This document shows, in pieces, positions 57,416 to 64,000 of a stretch of DNA of 64,000 bases (its first letter is position 1; each line of letters begins with the position of its first letter). The notes beneath the pieces were generated by a model. The model was not told the origin of the DNA and ran no database searches. It was given only the letters and a program-made list of their open reading frames with translations. Both the position numbers and the translations under genes were made by a program. Source of the DNA: Aliarcobacter faecis (GTDB lineage Bacteria > Campylobacterota > Campylobacteria > Campylobacterales > Arcobacteraceae); NCBI RefSeq assembly GCF_013201705.1, contig NZ_CP053837.1, positions 1,922,001 through 1,986,000 on the forward strand. Reading direction: 5' to 3'.

Positions 57416-58058
57416 TTCTAAACTCTTCTAATGGCTTAAAAGTACAATCGCTTCCATCATAAAACTCTATACTTCCATCTTCTATTTTATAGTACCAGCC
57501 ATGAATTTCCAATGCACCTTCTTTAATTCTTTGTACAATATAAGGAAAAGTTAAAAGATTCTCCATTTGATATACAATTGACACCTTTTCAGTAGTTCTA
57601 TAAATTTGCTCTTTATCTTCTTTGTTTAATGTTGCTAAAAGTGTATACTCTTTTGCCTTTTTACCAAGTTCTAACCATTTTTTGATATTTATAAGTTCTG
57701 GAGAATCCCCTAAATCTTTATAAAGACTCTTACAAGCTCCACAATGAGAATGACCACAGACAATAATATGTTTTACATTTAAAACATTTACAGCATACTC
57801 TATAACCGCACTACTTCCATGATAATCGTTATCTGGATTATATGGAGGTACAAAATTCCCAACATTTCTAAGTGTAAACATATCTCCTGGTTTTGTATCA
57901 AGTACAAGTTCAGGAGTAACTCTACTATCACTACAACCAATAAAGAGGATATCTGGATTTTGTCCCTCTTGTGATAGTTGTTTTAAATCTGTCTCATACT
58001 TTGAAAATCTAGCTTCTCTAAATTTTTTGTTACCTTTTATTAAATCATTTATTTGCAT
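57405..58058 (-). CDS. beta-class carbonic anhydrase
   Basis: 217 residues. Zinc ligands C42, H103 and C106 with the D44-x-R46 pair (FIGCSDSRV, VCGHSHCGAC). It interconverts carbon dioxide and bicarbonate in the cytoplasm. It overlaps bioF by 14 bp and the following membrane protein by 11 bp. Confidence 0.95.
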   Translation of the reverse strand: MQINDLIKGNKKFREARFSKYETDLKQLSQEGQNPDILFIGCSDSRVTPELVLDTKPGDMFTLRNVGNFVPPYNPDNDYHGSSAVIEYAVNVLNVKHIIVCGHSHCGACKSLYKDLGDSPELINIKKWLELGKKAKEYTLLATLNKEDKEQIYRTTEKVSIVYQMENLLTFPYIVQRIKEGALEIHGWYYKIEDGSIEFYDGSDCTFKPLEEFRNDI

Positions 58059-59160
58059 TTAAATCCTTTATTAAATTACAAGCTTTTTTTAACTCATTTG
58101 CCTTAATATCAACTTTAGCAATAAGCCGAATAATCGCTTTTTTAACTGTTGGTTGCCGTATAGCACCAACTAAGAAGCCATTTTCTTTTAAGATTTTTTG
58201 TATCTTTAAGACTTTTTTATTATCATCTACTATTATTGGAATAATAAGTGATCTTGAGTTTATTCCTAAATAGCTTTGGATTATATTTAAATTTTCTTTA
58301 ATTTTTTGCCTTAATACTTTTTTGTTATTTATAATATATTTTAAGCTCTCATATCCTAAAGCTGTATCAAAAAGTGATGGAGCAGTTGAGTAAATAATTG
58401 GTTTAGCCCTATTTTGTAAGAACTCTATAATATTTTTATTTGCTAATATATAAGCCCCATAAGAGCCATAAGCTTTTCCTAAAGTCCCCATTTTTATATG
58501 ATTTTTTTCTATTTTGATATTATAATAATCAAAAACTCCTAAAAGATTTTCTCCAATAACACCTGAACTATGTGCTTCATCAACAATTAAAATAGCATCG
58601 TATTTTTTAGCTAAATCAAAAATTTCTTTTTTTGCTAAATTCCCACTCATAGAATAAACACCCTCTATTGCTATGATTTTTCTTCCTTTAGAAAAACAAC
58701 TTTTTAACTTCTCTTCCAAATCTTTTTCATCATTATGATTAAAAGTTATAACTTGTTTAGATTCTAGCAATTTTGAAGCTAAAATCCCACTTGCATGATA
58801 CTCTTCATCTATAAAAAGAGTATCTCCTTTTCGAACCATTGCTTCAATCAAAGAGATATTTGCTAAAAATCCACTCCCAACAATTATTCCATTTTCAAAG
58901 CCATTTACTTTACAAAGTAACTTTTCAAACTTTTGGTGAATTTTTGAATAACCATTTACTAACATAGAAGCTTTTGGAGAGAAGTAGTGATTTTTTAAAA
59001 CTCTTTTATAGGCTTTTTTTAAAAGACTTCTATTTTGTGCCAGGCCTAAATAATCATTTGAAGCAAGATCAAACAAATCTTTAGAAAAAACCTCTCTATT
59101 TCTAAAACGATTTGCTTTTCTTATACTCTCTAACTCTTTTTCGTACAAATATTTCTCCAT
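58045..59160 (-). CDS. bioF: 8-amino-7-oxononanoate synthase family (BioF)
   Basis: 371 residues of the alpha-oxoamine synthase group: LASNDYLGLAQN, PKASMLVNGYSKIHQ, DEAHSSGVIGENLLG with the cofactor Asp, and TLGKAYGSYGAY with the PLP Lys. BioF makes the biotin precursor from pimeloyl thioester and alanine. Related enzymes (Kbl, HemA) share the fold, but the motifs and length suit BioF. First of a four-gene leftward run. Confidence 0.87.
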   Translation of the reverse strand: MEKYLYEKELESIRKANRFRNREVFSKDLFDLASNDYLGLAQNRSLLKKAYKRVLKNHYFSPKASMLVNGYSKIHQKFEKLLCKVNGFENGIIVGSGFLANISLIEAMVRKGDTLFIDEEYHASGILASKLLESKQVITFNHNDEKDLEEKLKSCFSKGRKIIAIEGVYSMSGNLAKKEIFDLAKKYDAILIVDEAHSSGVIGENLLGVFDYYNIKIEKNHIKMGTLGKAYGSYGAYILANKNIIEFLQNRAKPIIYSTAPSLFDTALGYESLKYIINNKKVLRQKIKENLNIIQSYLGINSRSLIIPIIVDDNKKVLKIQKILKENGFLVGAIRQPTVKKAIIRLIAKVDIKANELKKACNLIKDLNANK

Positions 59161-59260
59161 AAATTATTAAAAATGATAGCAAAAAAGTGATATTAAGTAG
59201 GTTAAATAAAATAAATATAAAATTTTAATATAATGCTAGTTTTTTGCTATTAATATAAAT

Positions 59261-59340
59261 TATAATTCTTTTGTACTACAAAATTAAGTATACAAAATGT
59301 CACTAAGGGTGTTTTTGCGACCTTCACCCTTAGTTTTTTT
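59261..59340 (+). ncRNA. candidate small RNA with intrinsic terminator
   Basis: TATAAT at 59261-59266, then ~65 bp without an ORF, then a strong hairpin: ACTAAGGGTG (59302-59311) and CACCCTTAGT (59325-59334) around a 13-nt loop, followed by a run of T. It lies between two leftward genes but its T tract is on the plus strand, where no gene is upstream. This suggests a rightward transcript of about 65-70 nt. A second TATAAT is at 59229-59234. Alternative: a two-way terminator for yraN. Confidence 0.45.
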
Positions 59341-59672
59341 TATATAGTAATATTTTCTATTAATTCAATATTATCATCACTTATAATAATAGCATCTATA
59401 CAAAAAGCCGTATCTATTTTTTTAATTTGTAGATAATAATCAACGCTTCTTTTTATTTTTGATAGCTTTTGAGCTGTTAAATTTGAAATTGCAACTTCAT
59501 AATCTAAACCAGATTTAACTTCACAAAAGTGATAAATCCCATCTTTTTTTGCGATTATATCTATTTCTCCAAGTTTTTTTGCATAAAAATTTGTCTCAAT
59601 AATAGTAAAATTACAATCTTCTAAAAAGGAAATTGCTCTTTTTTCAGCAAAATTTCCTTTTTCTCTACTCAT
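59340..59672 (-). CDS. YraN family (UPF0102) nuclease-like protein
   Basis: 110 residues. G-x2-AE-x2-A-x2-FLE at the N-terminus, ETNFYAKKLGEIDIIAKKDG and HFCEVKSG carry the predicted Holliday-junction-resolvase-like nuclease residues (E, D, E-x-K). Its true function is unknown. It follows thiS by 2 nt. Confidence 0.9.
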   Translation of the reverse strand: MSREKGNFAEKRAISFLEDCNFTIIETNFYAKKLGEIDIIAKKDGIYHFCEVKSGLDYEVAISNLTAQKLSKIKRSVDYYLQIKKIDTAFCIDAIIISDDNIELIENITI

Positions 59673-59674
59673 AT

Positions 59675-59875
59675 TTATCCACCACCAACAAAATTTAAAA
59701 GTTCTAAAATATCATTCTCTTTTGGTTTATAACTACTCCAAATATCTTTTTTTATAATATCCATATTCACAGCAGCAGCCATTACTTTATCTTCAATTTT
59801 TAACTCTTTTATAATCTCTAAAAGTGTTAAATTATCTTTAAACTCTAAATTTTTACCATTTACAATAATTTTCAC
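59675..59875 (-). CDS. thiS: sulfur carrier protein ThiS
   Basis: 66 residues ending in GGG, with the ubiquitin-like fold pattern (KIIVNGKNLEF, AAAVNMDII, LLNFVGGG). The C-terminal Gly-Gly is thiocarboxylated to supply sulfur for thiamine. No other thi gene is adjacent. AAGGAT-type ribosome site upstream. Confidence 0.92.
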   Translation of the reverse strand: MKIIVNGKNLEFKDNLTLLEIIKELKIEDKVMAAAVNMDIIKKDIWSSYKPKENDILELLNFVGGG

Positions 59876-59927
59876 AAATATCCTTTAATTTTTCAACTTT
59901 GATTATTTGAGGATTATACTTTTTGAG

Positions 59928-60932
59928 CTATTTTCTTATGCTTAAGCACTTAAATCTTTCAGCTAATTGACTTGGTTGTAACAAAATTTTTACTTTTTGT
60001 AGCTCTTTTTGGTAAATTCTTTCATCTACTTTTAATTTTAAAATCTCTAATAAATCTAAAATCCCAAAATCAATAAGTGCTTTTAATTGAGTTTTTAGTT
60101 CTATATCTTCTATTTTATTCTCTTTAAAACAATCAATTAAATAATCAAAATGTACATCATAAGTAATATCTGATTTTTTATATAACTCTTTTAAGTCCAA
60201 ATTCTCTTCAAAAAAAGGATAAACTCTATGCTCTTTATAAATTCGAATACTAAAATCATCTCTTATGCTTTTTTCTCCATAATCAAAAGCTACAAACTCA
60301 AAGCTTTTTATATTTTTACAAAGTTTTGTTACAAACTCTAAATAACTTAAAGATATTTCACCTTTTTTTATACCATATTTTTTACAATGTTTTAAAATAT
60401 TCTCATTTTTACAAGGTAAAAACTCTATTTGATGATTTTGAACAAAGGCTTGATTTAGAATATTATCTTTTGTAAATACCAAATCACAAGCAAATGAATC
60501 AAAAAGTTCATTTGAAATAACAAAAGCACTATCTAATTTTATATCCTCTAAAGTACTAAAGTGTCTAAATTTTATAGCATTTCCAAAAGAGTCAAAAAGA
60601 TATTTTTTTTGAATATCTCTTAAGCTTTCATATTTTTCTAAAATTGCAAAATTTAAAGTTTGAAGTAATTCTGGTTTTAAAGTATATATAAATTGAATAA
60701 TATCTGCTAGTAAATAACCTTTTTCAGCACCTATTTCTAAAATTGTAGAGTTTTTATTTAAAAAACCATTTTCAATAGCTAAAACTATTTTTTTTGCTAT
60801 TGCTCCACCAAAAAATGAAGATACACTAACAGAGGTAAAGAAATCTCCTTCTTTACCTATATTTTTATAATTTGTATAATAGCCATCTTTTTCATATAGC
60901 CAAGAGTTAAAATATTCGCTAAATCTTATCAT
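59928..60932 (-). CDS. MidA/NDUFAF7-type SAM-dependent methyltransferase
   Basis: 334 residues. N-terminal GYYTNYKNIGKEGDFFTSVS and the SAM-binding ILEIGAEKGYL motif, then ISNELFDSFACD. The family (DUF185) includes mitochondrial NDUFAF7, which methylates a complex I subunit; the bacterial substrate is not settled. Monocistronic or followed by thiS after 52 nt. Confidence 0.85.
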   Translation of the reverse strand: MIRFSEYFNSWLYEKDGYYTNYKNIGKEGDFFTSVSVSSFFGGAIAKKIVLAIENGFLNKNSTILEIGAEKGYLLADIIQFIYTLKPELLQTLNFAILEKYESLRDIQKKYLFDSFGNAIKFRHFSTLEDIKLDSAFVISNELFDSFACDLVFTKDNILNQAFVQNHQIEFLPCKNENILKHCKKYGIKKGEISLSYLEFVTKLCKNIKSFEFVAFDYGEKSIRDDFSIRIYKEHRVYPFFEENLDLKELYKKSDITYDVHFDYLIDCFKENKIEDIELKTQLKALIDFGILDLLEILKLKVDERIYQKELQKVKILLQPSQLAERFKCLSIRK

Positions 60933-60958
60933 TTTGAAATTTTAGCAAATAAGCCCAC

Positions 60959-61690
60959 TTATTTACAAACATCAATAACAGACTCTTGATTTGGATATAA
61001 ATATACTTCCACTCTTCTATTTAGTGCCATATTCTCTTTTGAACTATTTGCAACTATTGGTTTATCAAAAGAGCATCCTCTTGAAAATATCTGATTAGTC
61101 GCACCATTTGAGTAGATTATATTTCCCACATTACTAGCTCTTTTTTCTGATAAAGTTTGATTATATGCATGTTTTCCTGAATTATCTGTATGCCCTACAA
61201 CTTGAACCAAAGTATTTGGATAATTTTTTAATACACCATTTATTTTTGAGATTTTTTGACTTGCACTATATGTTGGAGTTGCTGAATTTACTTCAAACAT
61301 CATATCGTCTCTAAACATTATTTTTACATACTTATCTGTATTTGAAACAATTAAATCTTGATTTGGATCCATTTGTGCATTTGGATTATTATTTACATTT
61401 GTATTTAAACTTTGTGCTACTTCTTTTGCTTGTTTATCTAAACTATATCCAATAGCCCCTCCAATTGCTGCACCTGCAACAGTACCAATTACTTTATTTC
61501 TACTTTTACTTCCACCACCAATATTATTTCCTAAAACAACTCCTGCAATTGCTCCAACAGTTGTTCCAATAATTGCATTTTGATTATTATCAAATGTTTC
61601 ATTTCCTGTATTCATTGTAGATGCACAACCTGAAAGAAGTGCTACAACAGCAAGACTAGATATAATAGTTTTAAAATTTAAAATTTTCAT
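60959..61690 (-). CDS. OmpA-family lipoprotein with glycine zipper
   Basis: 243 residues. Lipobox LLSGC (C22), a Gly-rich glycine-zipper region at about 38-85 (GTTVGAIAGVVLGNNIGGG, GTVAGAAIGGAIGYSLD), then an OmpA-like peptidoglycan-binding domain (VVGHTDNSGKHAYNQTLSEK, NRRVEVYLYP). It probably links the outer membrane to the wall. AAGG lies upstream of the ATG. Confidence 0.92.
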   Translation of the reverse strand: MKILNFKTIISSLAVVALLSGCASTMNTGNETFDNNQNAIIGTTVGAIAGVVLGNNIGGGSKSRNKVIGTVAGAAIGGAIGYSLDKQAKEVAQSLNTNVNNNPNAQMDPNQDLIVSNTDKYVKIMFRDDMMFEVNSATPTYSASQKISKINGVLKNYPNTLVQVVGHTDNSGKHAYNQTLSEKRASNVGNIIYSNGATNQIFSRGCSFDKPIVANSSKENMALNRRVEVYLYPNQESVIDVCK

Positions 61691-62130
61691 AATAAACCTT
61701 TTTGTTATTTTTATGATTTTAACATAACAATAGTGGAATAATCGTTATCATGTCCAAATAAAGTTATTCTTTAAAAAGGTTAGAGTTAAAACATTTTTCA
61801 TTATCTGTACAAATATATTTTGGTTTTCGACTTTGTTCTAAAATAGGATTTTGGTTTAAAAAAGTTAAATCTACTCCTCCAAGCTTGATTAAATTTTATA
61901 TAATAACGTAATCTCTTCTTAAACTTTTTTCTAAGTTCTAGAATTTCATATTAGTGATTTTTAAAGTATAAGTTACAAATATTTTTCCAATATAATATTT
62001 GTTATATTTAGAATTTAGCTACCAATCTACATGCAATAAAAATAAAAGATGAATAATAGATAATAAAATCTTAAATAATAATGAACAAAAATTTATATAA
62101 AATAGATTATCCAAAATAAAAGGAAGAATT
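61691..62130. other. 440-bp gene-poor stretch
   Basis: Between the OmpA lipoprotein and a small membrane ORF. It holds one short leftward open stretch (61764-61895) described separately, several TATAAT-like boxes (e.g. near 61991), and no clear terminator, repeat or RNA gene. Confidence 0.6.
61764..61895 (-). pseudogene. possible remnant coding fragment (no start codon)
   Basis: 43 codons open on the minus strand, reading LGGVDLTFLNQNPILEQ, then RKPKYICTDNEKCFNSNLF and a stop. The TDN-x3-F-x2 segment faintly recalls DDE transposases/integrases, but there is no start codon and no flanking repeat. It may be a decayed mobile-element piece or chance. Confidence 0.2.
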
Positions 62131-62283
62131 ATGGAAATAGCTATGATATTAATATATGTTATTCTTTTTTCAATATCTTTATTTTTAAGCTTTGCTAGTG
62201 TGAAATATTTTATTACTATGTGGAAATTTAAAAATAGAAAAAAAGATGGAAGTGAAGATGATAATTTTAAAAGATTTGATTAG
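62131..62283 (+). CDS. 50-residue single-pass membrane protein
   Basis: ATG with AGGAAG 5 nt upstream. A hydrophobic helix over residues 4-30 (MILIYVILFSISLFLSFASV), then a charged tail with KNRKKDGSEDD. Not recognised. The ribosome site and the TM-plus-charged-tail layout suggest a real small protein. It lies ~100 bp before pyk. Confidence 0.55.
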   Translation: MEIAMILIYVILFSISLFLSFASVKYFITMWKFKNRKKDGSEDDNFKRFD

Positions 62284-62346
62284 AAATTTATATAATTTAC
62301 CATTTTATAAATATTTTATTGTAACTAAATAGAAACTATTATAGGT

Positions 62347-62352
62347 TATAAT
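62347..62352 (+). promoter_or_regulatory. -10 box of pyk
   Basis: TATAAT, 30 bp before the pyk ATG, with AGGAGA as ribosome site. Confidence 0.5.
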
Positions 62353-62381
62353 TACCCATTTTAAAAAATAGGAGATATTTT

Positions 62382-63875
62382 ATGAATAAAAAAACAAAAA
62401 TTTTAGCAACACTAGGACCAGCTAGTAATAGTTTAGAAATGATAGAAAGATTAATTGATGCTGGTGCAAATATGTTTAGATTAAACTTTTCACATGGAAG
62501 CCACGAGTATCATCAAGAGACTTTAAACAATATTCGACAAGCTATGGAAAATAAGAAAACAATTGTAGGAATTTTACAAGATATATCTGGACCAAAAATA
62601 AGAGTTGGTGAGTTAAAAGAGCCTTTTTTACTTGAAAGTGGAGATACTATAACTTTTGAAAAAGAGGAGATTATTGGATACAAAAAAGCTCCTAAAGAGT
62701 ATGTAGTATCAATAAATTATCCAGATATTTTAGAAAAAATAAAAGTTGATGAGTATATCTATTTATATGATGGAATTATAAGAGCAAGAGTAATAGAAAC
62801 AACTCCAAAAGTAAAAGCCCAAATCGAAAATAATGGAATACTATCAAGTAGAAAAGGGGTGAATTTTCCAAATACAGTTATAGATATTGAAGTTATTACA
62901 AAAAAAGATGAAGCTGATATTGCTTGGGGAGTAAAAAATAGAGTTGATTATTTTGCTATATCATTTGTTCAAAGTGCTAAAGATATGAGAAAAGCAAGAA
63001 GCCTTTTAGGAGATTACAAAGGTAAATTAATAGCAAAAATAGAGAAATTTGATGCTGTTTCAAATATTGATGAAATAATAGAAACAAGTGATGGAATAAT
63101 GGTTGCAAGGGGAGATTTAGGAATAGAAGTTCCATATTATGATGTTCCAACTATTCAAAAAATGCTAATTAAAAAATCAAATGCAAAAGGAATCCCAGTA
63201 ATTACTGCAACTCAAATGCTTTTATCTATGACACAAAATGAAAGAGCAACAAGAGCTGAAATTTCAGATGTTGCAAATGCTGTTTTAGATGGAACAGATA
63301 TTGTAATGCTTTCAGAGGAGAGTGCAGTTGGTGAAAACCCTACAAATGTTGTTGAAACAATGAACAATATCATAAGCCAAACAGAAAAAATCTATAATCA
63401 TGATAAAAGATATAATTTTACATATTTAGATGAGTTTGATGTAATTCAAGCAACAGTTACAAAACTAGCTGATGACTTAAATGCAGATGGTATTTTATCA
63501 CTTACAAGTAGTGGAAATTCTGCTAGAAAAATGTCAAGATATAGACCAAAAACTCCTCTATTTACTTTTGCACATGAAAAAGAGACTCTTACAAGTTTAA
63601 CAGCTCTTTGGGGAGTTCAACCAATAACAACAGTAAAAGAAGCTCAAGCATCTAAAATGATTCAAAAAATGTTAAGAAGTTTAGAAAAAAGAGAGTTATT
63701 AAATAAAAATGGACTATACATTTGTACAGTTGGTTATCCTGTTGGAATCCCTGGAAGTACAAATACTATAAAAATTTTAACTCCTAGTGAAATAGAGTTT
63801 TATCTAAACTTTAAAGAGAATAGAGAAAAAACAAAACAAGAGAAAAAACAGAAAATAACAGTTATAGATGAATAA
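62382..63875 (+). CDS. pyk: pyruvate kinase
   Basis: 497 residues, slightly longer than usual because of a Lys-rich C-terminal tail. Motifs: KILATLGPASNS, MFRLNFSHGSHEYH, FAISFVQSAKDM, IAKIEKFDAV with the catalytic Lys, and MVARGDLGIEVP. It makes pyruvate and ATP from phosphoenolpyruvate. Confidence 0.96.
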   Translation: MNKKTKILATLGPASNSLEMIERLIDAGANMFRLNFSHGSHEYHQETLNNIRQAMENKKTIVGILQDISGPKIRVGELKEPFLLESGDTITFEKEEIIGYKKAPKEYVVSINYPDILEKIKVDEYIYLYDGIIRARVIETTPKVKAQIENNGILSSRKGVNFPNTVIDIEVITKKDEADIAWGVKNRVDYFAISFVQSAKDMRKARSLLGDYKGKLIAKIEKFDAVSNIDEIIETSDGIMVARGDLGIEVPYYDVPTIQKMLIKKSNAKGIPVITATQMLLSMTQNERATRAEISDVANAVLDGTDIVMLSEESAVGENPTNVVETMNNIISQTEKIYNHDKRYNFTYLDEFDVIQATVTKLADDLNADGILSLTSSGNSARKMSRYRPKTPLFTFAHEKETLTSLTALWGVQPITTVKEAQASKMIQKMLRSLEKRELLNKNGLYICTVGYPVGIPGSTNTIKILTPSEIEFYLNFKENREKTKQEKKQKITVIDE

Positions 63876-63876
63876 A

Positions 63877-63898
63877 AGTAGAACTTTATAGTTCTACT
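63877..63898. terminator. bidirectional terminator after pyk
   Basis: Stem AGTAGAAC (63877-63884) and GTTCTACT (63891-63898), 6-nt loop; it contains the stop codon of the converging gene. Confidence 0.65.
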
Positions 63899-64000
63899 AA
63901 TTCTCTTTTAAATATCTCTTGATTTAATTTCTTAATTGCAGTTTGGTAAGTTTTCTCTATTTTTTCTTCATCTTCTTTTAAAAGAACTTTTATCTCGTCA
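63886..64000 (-). CDS. C-terminal end of an unidentified protein (cut by window edge)
   Basis: The last 37 codons of a leftward gene: DEIKVLLKEDEEKIEKTYQT and so on, ending FKRELVEL. Helical and highly charged. Too little is visible to identify. Confidence 0.6.
   Translation of the reverse strand, partial: DEIKVLLKEDEEKIEKTYQTAIKKLNQEIFKRELVEL

Overview
The window is strongly A+T-rich, gene-dense DNA of Campylobacterota type, most likely from the Arcobacter/Aliarcobacter group. This rests on gene content and style: a futalosine-pathway menaquinone enzyme (MqnE), a Campylobacterota-type polar flagellum gene cluster, several chemoreceptors with a shared FFxYLN linker, a 2-methylcitrate operon, TATAAT-type promoters, frequent TTG/GTG starts, and tightly packed genes. 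No rRNA, tRNA, CRISPR array or intact insertion sequence was seen.

Layout. 1-2.6 kb: the end of a dynamin-like GTPase, a PhnA-family protein and an HPP membrane protein. 2.6-12.6 kb: a sensory island with three chemoreceptors (one ending in a CheR/CheB-tether-like WETF tail, one with a C-terminal CZB zinc-binding domain, one soluble receptor behind a PAS protein), two paralogous ~80-residue proteins of unknown family, an OmpR-type response regulator behind a chemoreceptor, and an orphan PAS histidine kinase. A 36-bp promoter-like motif recurs three times here. 12.6-16.1 kb: an L,D-transpeptidase, then a MotA/ExbB-type plus MotB/OmpA-type pair resembling the ZorA/ZorB motor, followed by an overlapping 42-residue basic ORF. 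16.2-24.3 kb: a D-2-hydroxyacid dehydrogenase, an HTH regulator, and the divergent propionate genes prpB-prpC-acnD-prpF with hairpins between them. 24.4-43.6 kb: housekeeping genes (hemC, a DsbA/DsbG-like protein, dnaX, murI, a UDG-superfamily protein, gdhA, rho, a peroxiredoxin, ferredoxin, ndk, a DUF177/rpmF/plsX/fabH cluster, a possible SspB-like adaptor, a LapG-like protease, pabC/pabB/pyrB, and a periplasmic fatty acid cis/trans isomerase). 43.8-45.7 kb: a porin and a decayed toxin-antitoxin locus. 45.7-56 kb: flagellar genes, fliM and flgI leftward, and fliQ, fliJ-like, motE-like, fliL, flgH, flgK, fliD, fliS and fliT-like rightward. 56-64 kb: mqnE, carbonic anhydrase, bioF, a candidate small RNA, yraN, thiS, a MidA-type methyltransferase, an OmpA lipoprotein, a small membrane ORF, pyk and a truncated gene at the right edge.

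Together the genes suggest a motile, respiring bacterium with broad chemotactic sensing and the ability to oxidise propionate. The points most worth a second look are the chemoreceptor island (repeated promoter, unknown small paralogs, a 23-codon leader ORF resembling a receptor N-terminus, a pentanucleotide repeat upstream of the CZB receptor), the ZorAB-like motor with its overlapping small ORF, the repeated TTGTAC/ATTGTA sites between the HTH regulator and prpB, the candidate sRNA near 59.3 kb, and the toxin-antitoxin locus broken by an apparent fusion deletion.
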